NCBI GenBank assembly: GCA_009746045.1
Contig: RPFO01000380.1
Coordinates: 509,847 to 567,346 of the forward strand
Origin: Mesostigma viride
Taxonomy: Eukaryota; Streptophyta; Mesostigmatophyceae; Mesostigmatales; Mesostigmataceae
Direction: 5' to 3'
Length of the DNA stretch: 57,500 bases
Under the pieces are notes generated by a model, which was not told the DNA's origin, did no database searches, and saw only the letters and a program-made list of their open reading frames with translations. Made by a program: the position numbers and the translations under genes. Shown piece by piece: positions 1 to 36,090 of the stretch; the stretch's first letter is position 1; each line of letters begins with the position of its first letter.

Positions 1-448
1 TGTGTCTGTTGTCTGGCTGCAACATTGTTTTACTGGCTGTCTGCTCAACTTTCGGGCAGGAACGAGAGGGCAGAACTTAAAAGTTATTCAAAAGTTTGGA
101 TAGCAGAATGGAAACGCTGCTACAATCCGCAACGCGTTTATATAACATCGCATCGCGTAACCTCATAAACCTCAATATAACCCCTGTATTGACTTGCCTC
201 GGCACTCAGTTTAGAACGGCAGGCGAGACCTAACCAGCATTGTTATTTCTAAAGCACGCAATTTTGACGTTTTTATGACTTGTCTTTAACTGGCGCAAAA
301 GCCTCGTACACATACAGAGATCTTATCGTAGAATGCGACCTCGCACTGTGGCAACTGGGATATCAACACGTTTGTGAAGCAGAATGCGTAGCCTTGGGCG
401 AAGGAAATTTTGAGGTTTAGTTTCACCGTCAAACGTTAAACGACGAGG
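1..448. other. Upstream flank and 5' leader of the VPS51 gene
   Basis: No coding sequence is recognisable here. An AT-rich TATA-like stretch (TTTATATAAC, around 137-146) lies about 300 bases before the chosen VPS51 start codon and could belong to its promoter, but this is only a base-composition argument. The leader ends in a purine-rich context directly before the ATG at 449. Confidence 0.3.
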
Positions 449-26322
<25,874 letters not shown>

Positions 26323-26775
26323 CGCGGACTGTGCGGCATCGATGCCAGGGATGTTTGACAGTTTACAGGCATATTGCAACAGCCCATCACAGATAAAATA
26401 TGTGGCTCTTGCATGATCATCTTATTGGTGTCATGCAGGCAGCAAGTAGTTCGGCATGCAAGTCTAAAGCAATTTATACTTCTAAAATCAAATCTTCTCT
26501 AAGTGCGCCGTATTGTAGGTAATGGGGTCACTTCTGTACTTGCATGAATGAATTAATTAAAAGTCGTTCAGTCCCGTACGTTGCGTACTTGCAGGAGCTC
26601 TGTTTCACAACTGTGCCAGCTGGTGGTGTGCTGCCCCTGCATGCATAAAATAGATCACAGGGGACTGCGTCATGGAGTATAAATTAGTTTTCTAACTTCA
26701 TAAATCCTCCATGGAATGGGAAAAATTAAATCAAGGCTTCTGATTCTGTCCTCTGGGCCGCTCTATATATGGTCT
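26323..26775. other. VPS51 3' flank
   Basis: No gene is recognised. I found no TGTAA motif, the usual chlorophyte polyadenylation signal, in this stretch, so the end of the VPS51 transcript is not located. The sequence becomes AT-rich toward the retroelement cluster. Confidence 0.35.
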
Positions 26776-27266
26776 CAGATGGGTTTCCGTCGTGGTCGTA
26801 ACACTGACATGGCTGTATTTGTCGCGCGCCGGTTGATGGAGGAGGTGCGTCGCCTTTGCCCTGATGGTTTGCCGCTGGTGTTCATTTTTGTCGACTACAT
26901 CAAGGCCTTTGACACGGTCCTCTGGGAGGCTCTTTAATTGGGCCATCCTAGCTCTGGACCGGGTACCACCAGCGTTTATTGCTGCCATTCGTCGACTGTA
27001 TGAGGGTTCACAGGCAGTAGTGCGGACTGCGGAAGGCACCACCCCGCCATTCCCCCTTCACCACGGGGTGTGGCAAGGTTGTGTCCTGTCCCCATATCTG
27101 TTCATTATTGTCGTTGATCATGTCATGCGCCGGGCACGTGCGCGCTTTAAATACTGCTCTTAAGGGGTTGGAGCCCGGCTTGGACATGCATCATTAACTA
27201 GCGCGAGCACGGCGGGGGGGCCACTGGCTACCGCCTGGCCGACCTGATTTATGCGGACGATACCAC

Positions 27267-27551
27267 ATGGGAGAGCGATCGCAGCAATGGTGCTCACCAC
27301 TAGACACTCCCGGCCAGTTAGGCTCGAAACACACGCCCTGATCAAGCATGCTGTTTCCGGCCCCACCGTCTAGGTCATCTAGTCGCTCTACACGTAAGCC
27401 AGCCATAATTTCAATGCACAAGGATACACATTTCCATCACCATTCATCTTCATCATCCTGAACGACTCGAACACGCGGACAAGATAACGGCAGGCTCGAG
27501 CTACCATGGTCCGGATTCTCCCGATTTCTGGCCTGCGCTGGTTGTCTCCTT
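27267..27551. mobile_element. 285-bp insertion with 8-bp target duplication inside the RT gene
   Basis: The RT sequence is interrupted right after the YADD motif. GATACCAC occurs at both edges (27259-27266 and 27552-27559), while LINE copy 2 has it once in an unbroken site. An 8-bp duplication is typical of hAT and some other cut-and-paste transposons, but convincing terminal inverted repeats are not visible. Confidence 0.65.
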
Positions 27552-28108
27552 GATACCACCCTCATCGCGCGCCCCGAGCACATTCAGACCTGGCTGGACT
27601 GTCTGGGCTTGGAGGCGAGGGCGGTGGGGTTGGAGATTAGTGTCAAAACTGAGGCGATGATGATTGGGGCCTCCAGTCGCCCACGTACTGCTGCCGCGCC
27701 TGCTGGACGGGACCGGGAGGTCCCGTTCCGTGACCACTTCAAACTGTAGGGGAGCATGCTCCCTGACACCGCCGACGATGTGGACATCCGCATCGGTCTG
27801 GCCTGGGCCAGGCTCCGTTCGCTCACCACCTACTGGCGCTCGAAGGGCCTGGGCGAGCACGTACCGCAAGCTAGCGCATGCTCTTCAAGGTCCTCGTCCT
27901 CACGGTGCTCACGTATGGCCCCGTGGCGTGGACACTCGCGGACACACTGGCGGCTAAGCTCGACGGCACGGTTTACAGGATGCTCCGACAGGTCCTGAAT
28001 GTAGGGTTTTCCTAGCATAGGTCATTAGAGTCTTTGTACCAGGGTATGCCTCGTATTTCGGACGAGATTAGGCAGCATAGGATAGCATTTGTAGGACATC
28101 TTGCTCGC

Positions 28109-29816
28109 GTCCTCCCTCGTCGAGTGGCAGGCGCTGTCGCCGCAGGAAGTCGTCGAGGTTCTCCAGTTCCTCGTACAGGAACGGAAGCTCTTCGTGACCC
28201 ATGCAGAAGGGGGGGCCGGCTATCGACTACCGCGACACGTCATGGCTCTACACTTATGACGAACCACGCCAACGCCTGTTTATCTTGACCAGCCACTACC
28301 AGCGCAGCCTCGGCGACCTCAACAGAGCGCTCAGCGCCCCCGCCCCCGCACAGCCGGCAGCCCCATCGGCTCCCTCCCTCTAGCTGCAAGGATGACATCC
28401 GCGCAGTGCTGGAGGAGCACGTGACCTGGCCGCTGGCCGAGAAGCTGACATCGCTGAACACCACGCTCAACACGGTCGAGGCCCGGGTCTCCAATGCACA
28501 TGGAAACCCGGGTCGTCCACAAGCTACAACCCCAGTTCACGGCGCTACAAACCGCGACGCAGGCTTCGGAAACGCATGCTGCACTTGTCTCTCGCCGGTA
28601 GAGGGCAAGTGTGGCGTGCTCATGAAGAAGTTTGAGGCCATCACCGCCCACACCGAGGCCCTGGCCACACAGGTCCCAAAGATAGCGGAGCAGACGGCCA
28701 CCATTGCATCCCAGCCACCCCGGCAGGATGCTGGTGACCCGTCCCGCCGCTCTCCGCCTACGCGCCGGGAGCTGCTGCGGTCAGCGACCGCCTCCACCGG
28801 CCACCGACGCCATCGCCACGAAGCTCCAGGAGCTGGAGGACCACCGCCAAGCCCAGCAACGGGAGGTCACCGACCGCGCTCGCCGCGAGTGCCGAGTGGT
28901 GCTACGTCGCTTCCCCCAGAAGCCAGGTGAGACGTCAACCTCTCTTGCGGACGGGCTCAAGAACCAGCTTCTTAGTTACCCGGCATGGGCCTGGTAGGTG
29001 AGGTAGAACTGCGTGGGTGCCACCGCCTTCCCCACTCACGGGACAAGGCGGCTCCCCCACCAGTCCTGCTCACCTTCCCCTCCCCCGCATGAGGATAAGC
29101 AGCGGTTCCTCTCTCGTCGCAAGAGGTTGCACGACCTCACCTGGACGCTGGATGACGACCTGACCCCCGCTCAGCAACAGCAGCGACGCGACCTGTGGCC
29201 GGAATACCTCCGCCATAAGCAGGACCCCCAGAAGCCCAAGGTGTACTGCCGGAGGGGCGGGGACCCGACCTGATGATCAACCATGCACAAGATGTGGACG
29301 CCCCTGAGCGGGCTAGAATAGCCATAGCCCTAGCTTGTAACCATTGGAGTCACTGCCGCTACGGCAGCCATGGCCCTGAATGTTTTCCAAGCTGTGCCAA
29401 CATACCTAGTCACATGCCGCCAACGCACGGTATACACAACCAGCCATAGCCTTAGCCTAGTCCTAGTACAGCCATGCATGCTACGCCCTGGCTATGTTCA
29501 GATTACTTGCCCACACTATACTTGTTATGCCACGCTTACATGGGTCTTATTGCACCCACAGTTTGCCGGATCGTTAGCCTGTCCTTTCACCTCATCGTGC
29601 CCACGGACCATCCGATGCTTCCAACATGTTGGTGGCTCCGCCGCTACAAGTTTAGCGCTAGCGCGCCCGAATGCAGCTGTGGCATGCCTTTGGCATGAAG
29701 GATCGACTGGGGGTCTCTGCCCGTTCTCCTGTATAGTGCACACACAGGGATTACAAGCACTTCGGTGCTCCGTGACTCCCCATGCAACGGCGTGTTTAAT
29801 TAATTAATTAATTAAT
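28109..29816 (+). mobile_element. ORF1-only retroposon, copy 1 (5'-truncated), nested in LINE copy 1
   Basis: The insertion is flanked by a 9-bp duplication, CTTGCTCGC (28100-28108 and 29817-29825), and ends in GTGTTTAATTAATTAATTAA. It carries a broken ORF1-type gene (about 28131-29321) of the same family as the copies at 32308-33718 and 34231-35666. The pieces in order are an N-terminal part, a coiled coil of alternating Leu/Val heptads, a basic region with the FPQKPGETSTSLAD motif, and a C-terminal domain with LTWTLDDDLTPAQQQQRRDL. About 500 bases of 3' non-coding sequence follow, and no RT is encoded. Confidence 0.75.
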
Positions 29817-30090
29817 CTTGCTCGCACCAGCCAGGTTGACACCGCCCTTGGTCTGGCCGGCCCCCAGCGGCTTGGCCAACCAGGGCGGCATATCTTGACC
29901 TGGCCCCATGCAGGACATTCCCATATGCAGGAAGCTAGGTAAACCTGCCATGAACTACATCCAGATGTTGCTGGCCGATCGACTACCTAGCTAGCCAGTG
30001 GTCCCAGCTCAGTTTGAACACCGCATCCACTCCCTCTCCCTTCTTTGGTCTGCCATGCAGATAAACTCAGGATTCACACATGCCAGGCTG

Positions 30091-30341
30091 CCTAGCTCTT
30101 GTATAGCCATGATGATCTTCCCCACCTACTATGACGGGCTCCCCTTCGCTGGGAGTTGCCCGAGACTCTGGGTGGTGCAGGTGCCCTAGTGCACCTAGAG
30201 CAATTAGTGTTGTTTACATTCCCACCCTTAATTGCAGGATTCAAGTAGCTTAGAATGTATGATAGGCCATATGCCCCTTCTCTGGGCTAATAATGTGCTA
30301 CAGATACTCCCAACGGAGTTATGTTCCTAATTAATTAATTA
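30091..30341 (+). mobile_element. 5'-truncated retroposon 3' end with 11-bp target duplication
   Basis: ATGCCAGGCTG flanks this 251-bp piece (30080-30090 and 30342-30352). It is homologous to the 3' non-coding end at about 41470-41727, contains the hairpin ACTCC-CAAC-GGAGT (30305-30317), and ends in (TTAA)n. It is a typical 5'-truncated product of target-primed reverse transcription. Confidence 0.8.
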
Positions 30342-30363
30342 ATGCCAGGCTGAGGTCAGCGCT

Positions 30364-30378
30364 GGGGAATCGAACCCC
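30364..30378 (-). other. Pol III B-box-like sequence (possible SINE or tRNA fragment)
   Basis: Read on the - strand this is GGGGTTCGATTCCCC, an excellent match to a tRNA T-arm/B-box. No complete tRNA cloverleaf can be drawn around it: a matching 5' acceptor strand and D-arm are missing. It is more likely a tRNA-derived SINE relic than a gene. Confidence 0.35.
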
Positions 30379-30747
30379 ACCCCATATCCTCCAGGTTTGG
30401 ATATGCAGATCCTGGAACTGAACATTTACAAAATAACAATTAACATGACATGCATGGCAATAACATTGATTATGTTTTATTAGTGTAAGATAAAGAAGTA
30501 TAACCCAGAGTGAGGCCCCCTGGCAACCACGTCCACCATGGTCACACAACCAGGGATTTATTAGCATGCAACAGGTTGGTCGCGTTACAGAGAATATATA
30601 CAAAAATACAGCAAGTTACCTGTAAGAGCCAACACTTGGGCTGCCCTTTCAGGGTCCATTCCATGAAGACCCAAGGCCAGTTACAAAGTCCTCCCCAGAC
30701 CATTGCATTGTCTTCTGCAACCCCATGACATGAGGGGCAGGCAAAAT

Positions 30748-30840
30748 TCTCAGCCAGGGGAGTGACTCCACCCTGACCCCTGTCACCCAGAGCGTGTCTG
30801 GGTGACAGGGGTCAGGGTGGAGTCACTCCCCTGGCTGAGA
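30748..30840. repeat. Perfect 43-bp inverted repeat with 7-base loop
   Basis: Arms 30748-30790 and 30798-30840 are exact reverse complements around the loop AGCGTGT. The loop sequence with its flank (AGAGCGTGTCTG) recurs about 80 bases downstream near 30871-30882, next to AAAAATTCT, which also precedes the left arm. This suggests the hairpin arose by template switching. Confidence 0.9.
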
Positions 30841-30989
30841 GTCTTATTATACTTTTTTTAAAAAAAATTCTAGAGCGTGTCTGAACTCGGGTCGAGGATC
30901 GACCTGCCGTCAGCCAACACTTGGCTGCCCAGCCACTGGGATGCCTCCCACCTATAGAGCAAGGCTGTTTGGTCTATACTATGGCTCTC

Positions 30990-31200
30990 CCCCCTTGGAA
31001 TTGCAATGAGCTAGCCCACGGAGCACGGGAGCAGAGGGTACTGCAGCTCAGCCGGCTTTTCCTCCAGCTTGGTGAGAGCATTTGCAGGGTTATCCACGCC
31101 AGCCACGTGTTCAATGCTAGCTAAGCAGGACATTTCCTTGAGCAACAAATAATCAAGGTTCCTGCTCCTGCATGGCCAGCTGCCTGTGCACAAACTGCAC
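30990..31200 (-). pseudogene. Possible Ty1/copia RNase H remnant
   Basis: On the - strand a short frame contains NLDYLLLKEM followed by EHVAGVDNPANALTKL. This resembles the C-terminal end of copia-type polyproteins, where a 'hvp..dNpAD.lTK' motif ends the RNase H domain. Surrounding frames are broken, and no integrase, RT or LTR is recognised, so this is a low-confidence relic. The rest of 30353-31827 holds no gene I can identify. Confidence 0.35.
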
Positions 31201-31827
31201 CATGCATGGCCGGCCCATGCTGTCAGTTCTTACCAGTGTGTGCATCTGCAACCGGCAGGAATTCCTTAAGCCACTTGACATAGCTGGTAAAATAGCTCCC
31301 TCCAGTAAAGAGCAGAATGAAGCCCTTCACAGATTGCATGCCCTGCACTCACCATGCATGCAATGTCACTGCTGGGAGTTACCCTGTTCTGCAACCGACT
31401 GCATACCAGCAGACCAGAGAGGACTGATTCTGCTGCACCACGGATATTAATGCTGCTGCCCGGCCCCTGACCTCTGTGACCTTCCTACTATTGGACATAG
31501 AACTGTCCACATACTAGAACCATGTCAAAAGGCCTGTACAAATCCAGAGGACCCAGCATGAGAGGGGGAGACATGCGAACAGCCTCTACTAGACCACACT
31601 CTCAGCACCCATGCACCTCAACCACTGAGCTGGGAATCGGTCAACCGACTCAGAACCAGCAGGTCATGGGAGCACAGATGCTGCATGCATGGCCAGCCAT
31701 GCCAACATGACCTCGTATGGTTGCACGCCTAGCTGGCCTGAGTGATGGGCTCCTGCAAGGCATCTATGATATGCTGGGGATTATCCTTACCACCCTCCAG
31801 CTTGATGGACCTCGTACCCTGCTGATC

Positions 31828-33890
31828 AATTAATTAATTAATTAATTAATTAATTAATTAATTAAACAACTCGTGCTCCCGTCGGGGAGTCACGGAGCAC
31901 CGGCGAAGTGCTTTTGATCCCTGTGTGTGCACAACAGGAGAAAGGGCAGATCGAGACCGGGCCCCCAGCCAATCTCCTTCATGCCTAAGGCATGCCACAG
32001 CTGCATTCGGGCACGTTAGCTAAACAGACACGCTACTAACGATCCGGCAATCTGTGGGTGCAATAAGACCCATGTGAGCATGGCATAACAAGGAGCGTGG
32101 GCGAGTAAACTGATCATAGCCAAGACGTAGCATGGCTGTACAACAATTAAGGACTAAGCTAAGGCTACACGGGCTGGTTGTGTACCGTGCGTTAGCGGTG
32201 CACGTGACTAGGTATGTTGGCACGGCTATAGGCAAACGTTCTAAGCATCATTGGCTTCCATAGCGGCAGTGACTACCAATGGATACAAGCTAGGTCTATT
32301 AGCTAGTCTAGCCCGCGGGGGGCATCCACATCTTGTGGTTGATCATCAGGTCCCCGCCCCTCTGCAGTACACCTTGGGCTAAGAAGTTCTGGGGGTCCTG
32401 CTTGTGGCGGAGGTACTGCGGCCACAGGTCGCGTCGCTGCTGCTGCTGAGCGGGGGTCAGGTCGTCATCCAGCGTCCAGGTGAGGTCGTGCAACCGCTTG
32501 CGACGAGAGAGGAACCGCTGCTTGTCCTCACGGGAGGGGAAGGTGAGCAGAACTGGTGGGGGAGCCGCCTTGTCCCGTGAGTGGGGAAGGCGCGGTGACA
32601 CCCACGCAGTTCTACCTCACCTACCAGGCCCATGAGGGTAAGGAGCTGGTCCTTGAGGTCGTCGGCAAGGGAGGTTGACGTCTCACCTGGCTTCTGGGGG
32701 AAACGACGCAGCACCACTCGGCACTCGCGGCGAGCGCGGTCGGTGGCCTCCCGTTGGTTGGCCTGGCGGTGGTCCTGAGTCCAGCTCGTGGAGCTTCGTG
32801 GCGATGGCGTCGGTGGTGGAGGCAGTCGCTGACCGGTCGCAGCAGGTCCGCATAGGAGAGCGGCGGCCGGGAGGTCGCCAGCATCCAGCCGGGGTGGCTG
32901 GGATGCGATGGTGGCCGTCTGCTCCGCTATCTTTGGGACCTGTGAGGCCAGGGCCTCGGTGTGAGCGGTGATGGCTTCAAGCTTCTTCATGAGCACGCCG
33001 CACTTGCCCGAGGTCCACCTGGTTGAGGCGAGAGACAAGCGGCAGCGTGCGTCCTAGTCAGATGCCTGCGCCGCGGTGTGCAGCGCCGTGAACTGGGGTT
33101 GGAGCTTGTGGACGACCTTGGTTTCCACATTGGAGACCCGGGCCTCCACCGTGTTGAGCGTCGTGTTCAGCGAGGTCAGCTTGATCTCGGCCAACGGCCA
33201 TGGGTCATGTGTATGCTCCTCCAGCACTGCTCGGATGCATCATCCTTCAGTTGCATGCCGAGGGAGGAAGCCGATGTGGCTGTCGACGGCCGCGCAGGCT
33301 GGCCGGCTGGGGCGCGGATCTTGGCGACGATTTTGTCCAGAGGTAGCTGGAAGGAGCTGCACAAGATAGCAAGGCGGTGGTCTCCCCTGGCAAAGAACGC
33401 CTCCAGGTTCTCGTCGGGGATGGGCCGTGTGATCCCATGGAGCTTGCGTTCCTGTGATAAAAAACGCACTATTTCGGCGCATTCTTCTGTGGTCAGCTGC
33501 AGCCAGGTGCTGAAATAGAAGCTGGCGGAATCTGGTAGGTACCTGCGCCATTTGCGTTCGTTGCAGGGTTTCTTGGGCTCGGGCGAGGCGCTTGGCGATG
33601 GGTTTGCTGGCGATGGATTTGCGAGCCCAGCCGGCTGGGCAAGGACGATGGCGAGTGGGTTGGGCTGGGAGCCGGAAAGCTCCTTTTCCAAACCCGGTTT
33701 TGCTTTTGGGGTCGTCATACATAGCTGCTTGTCACGTGCGTAACTTTGGCAATACTGCGTGTCCGAGCCGTAACCGATTATACTGGCGTGTGCGTCTCAA
33801 AAAAGCGCATCGAATGCAAGTGGTCTGACCGAATTTGGGGCTCAGATGCAAAAGATCTGAACTCCGCCGTCAGCCATATATATATATACC
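31828..33890 (-). mobile_element. ORF1-only retroposon, copy 2 (reverse orientation)
   Basis: Read on the - strand, the element starts near 33890 with TGGCTGACGGCGGA, encodes an ORF1-type protein from 33718 (MTTPKAKPGLEKEL) to about 32308, and ends in a hairpin (CTCCC-CGAC-GGGAG, about 31875-31888) plus about eight TTAA units (31828-31864). The N-terminal part is open for 180 residues (33718-33176) before the first break. It faces copy 3 head to head. No RT is present. Confidence 0.78.
32308..33718 (-). pseudogene. ORF1-type protein, frameshifted (copy 2)
   Basis: The N-terminus MTTPKAKPGLEKEL is Pro/Ser-rich and is followed by a domain with TWLQLTTEECAEIVRFLSQE. The coiled coil and the C-terminal LDDDLTPAQQQQRRDL block follow in other frames. 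The layout (disordered N-terminus, coiled coil, basic C-terminal domain) is like L1 ORF1 proteins, which bind RNA as trimers; homology to them is inferred from layout only. At least four small insertions break the frame, including GG-CC-GG at 32875-32880. Confidence 0.7.
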
Positions 33891-34044
33891 ATGGTGGGCC
33901 ACTGCAGGCATCCTTGGCCGGCTTGCCACCCGTTCAACGCACACACATTGCTAGCAGACGACGGCCATAGCTAGTACTGGCAGCCAGGGTAGCTCTAGGA
34001 GCTCGTTGCCTTTTGCATATCCCATCGATCTCGATATCCCATCG

Positions 34045-36079
34045 CCTTTTGCATATCCCAAATGGCTGACGGCGGTATGGCTGACGGCGGAGCTCAGATC
34101 TTTTGCGTCTGAGCCCCAAATTCGGTCAGACCACTCGCATTCGATGCGCTTTATTCAGACGTACACGCTGCAGTATAATCGGTTACGGCTGAAACGCAGT
34201 ATTGCCAAAGTTATCACGTGACAAGCAGCTATGACGACCCCAAAAGCAAAACGGGGTTTGGAAAAGGAGCTTACCGGCTCCCAGTCCAACCCTCTCGCCA
34301 TCGCTCTTGCCCAGCCGCCTGGGCTCGCCAACCCATCGCCATGCAGCAGACCCATCGCCAAGCGCCTCGCCTGAGCCCAAGAAACCATCAGCCACGACCG
34401 CCACAAATGGAGCCAATTCTTGCCCGGCATGCAACGAACATTTCAGCCTCCTCACCTGGCAGAAACTGTCGCCGCAGGAAGTCGTCGAGGTCCTCCAGTT
34501 CCTCACACAGGAACGGATTCAAGCTCTTCGTGCAGCAGAATTAGGGGGGGGCGCGGCTATCGACTACCGCGACACGTCCTGGCTCTACACTTATGAAGAA
34601 CCACGCCAACGCCTGTTTATCTTGACCAGCTATACTACCAGCGCAGCCTAGCCGACATCAGCAGAACGCTAGCCCCCGCCCCCGCACAGCCGGCAGCCCC
34701 TTCGGCTCCCTCCCTCGATCTGCAAGGATGACATCCGCGCAGTGCTGGAGGAGCACGTGACCTGGCCGCTGGCCGAGAAGCTGACATCGCTGAACACGAC
34801 GCTCAACACGGTGGAGGCCCGGGTCTCCAATGTGGAAACCAAGGTCGTCCACAAGCTCCAGCCCCATGCAGTTCACGACGCTGCACACCGCGGCGCAAGC
34901 TTCGGAAACGCATGCTGCACTTGTCTCTCGCCTTAACCAGGTGGAGGGCAAGTGCGGCGGGCTCATGAAGAAGCTTGAGGCCATCACCGCCCACACCGAG
35001 GCCCTGCATGGCCACACAGGTCCCCAAGATATAGCGGAGCAGACGGCCACTGACCATGCATTGCATCCCAGCCACCCCGGCAGTATGCTGGTGACCTCCC
35101 GCCGCTCTCCTATGCGGACCTGCTGCGGTCGGCGACCGCCTCGATCCACCACCGATCGACCCCATCGCCACGAAGCTCCAGGATCGAGCTGGAGGACCAC
35201 CGCCAGGCCCAGCAACGCCGGGAGGTCACCGACCGCGCTCGCCGCGAGTGCCGCGTGGTGCTACGTCGCTTCCCCCAGAAGCCAGGTGAGACGTCAACCT
35301 CTCTTGCTGACGAGCTCAAGAACCAGCTTCTTACCCTCATGGGCCTGGTAGGTGAGGTAGAACTGCGTGGGTGCCACCGCCTTCCCCACTCACGGGACAA
35401 GGCGGCTCCCCCACCAGTCCTGCTCACCTTCCCCTCCCCTGAGGATAAGCAGCGGTTCCTCTCGATCTCGTCGCAAGAGGTTGCACGACCTCACCTGGAC
35501 GCTGGATGACGACCTGACCCCCGCTCAGCAACAGCAGCGACGCGACCTGTGGCCGGAATACCTCCGCCATAAGCAGGACCCCCAGAAGCCTAAGGTGTAC
35601 TGGAGGGGCGGGGACCTGATGATCAACCACAAGATGTGGACGCCCCCTGGCAGCGGGCTAGAATAGCAATAGCCCTAGCAATTGTAACCATTGGAGTCAC
35701 TGCCGCTATAAGGCAGCCATGCCTAGAATGTTTGCCAAGCTGTGCCAACATACCAAGTCACGTGCCGCCAACGCACGGTACACAACCAGCCACAGCCTTA
35801 GCCTAGGACTCCTATAGCACAGCCATGCTACGCCCGTGCTATGGTCAGATTACTTGCCCACGCTATACTTGTTATGCCCCGCTTACATGGGTCTTATTGC
35901 ACCCACAGTTTGCCGGATCGTTAGCCTGTCCTTTTAGCTATAGCCGCGCCCGATTGCAGCTGTGGCATGCCTTTGGCATGAAGGAGACTGGGGGTCTCTG
36001 CCCTTTCTCCAGTAGTGCACACACTTCAGTGCTCCGTGACTCCCCAACGGGAGCACGTGTTTAATTAATTAATTAATTA
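34045..36079 (+). mobile_element. ORF1-only retroposon, copy 3 (near full length)
   Basis: A candidate 11-bp target duplication, ATATCCCATCG, lies at 34034-34044 (a second copy at 34017-34027) and 36080-36090. The 5' end has short direct repeats (TATCCCA and TGGCTGACGGCGG). The ORF1-type gene runs 34231-35666, then about 400 bases of 3' non-coding sequence lead to the hairpin CTCCC-CAAC-GGGAG (36038-36051) and (TTAA)n. It is inserted at or near the 5' end of LINE copy 2. No endonuclease or RT is encoded between the ORF1 stop and the tail. Confidence 0.78.
34231..35666 (+). pseudogene. ORF1-type protein, frameshifted (copy 3)
   Basis: It begins MTTPKAK, as in copy 2, and ends YWRGGDLMINHKMWTPP followed by a stop. 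In order it has a Pro-rich N-terminus, AIDYRDTSWLYTYEEPRQRL, a Pro/Ala linker, a coiled coil starting VLEEHVTWPLAEKLTSLNTT, a basic segment with FPQKPGETSTSLADEL, and the LTWTLDDDLTPAQQQQRRDL block. Several 4-nt insertions relative to copies 1 and 2 (34865, 35005, 35141, 35154, 35182, 35462) break the frame. The protein is probably an RNA-binding partner of a LINE; this is inference. Confidence 0.72.
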
Positions 36080-36090
36080 ATATCCCATCG

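Larger units (their letters stand above)
26776..30079 (+). mobile_element. LINE copy 1: degenerate reverse transcriptase fragment with nested insertions
   Basis: This non-LTR retrotransposon fragment is truncated at its 5' side. In successive broken frames it shows RT motifs: QMGFRRGRNTD, FIFVDYIKAFDTVLWEAL, GVWQGCVLSPYLF and DLIYADDT (the YADD catalytic motif). LINE C-terminal motifs follow (LTYG, QGMPRISDEIRQHRIAFVGHL). The RT would use nicked target DNA to prime copying of its RNA. Two insertions interrupt it, at 27267-27551 and 28109-29816. The second copy at 36091-39434 aligns closely, which allows indels to be read off. Frameshifts and stops make it non-functional. The clade (L1- or RTE-like) cannot be set by eye. 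Confidence 0.8.

Noticed and set aside
30881-30960. Possible second tRNA-derived SINE (GGTCGATCCTCGACC on the - strand)
   Set aside because: Weak B-box match and no convincing cloverleaf or A-box at the proper spacing.
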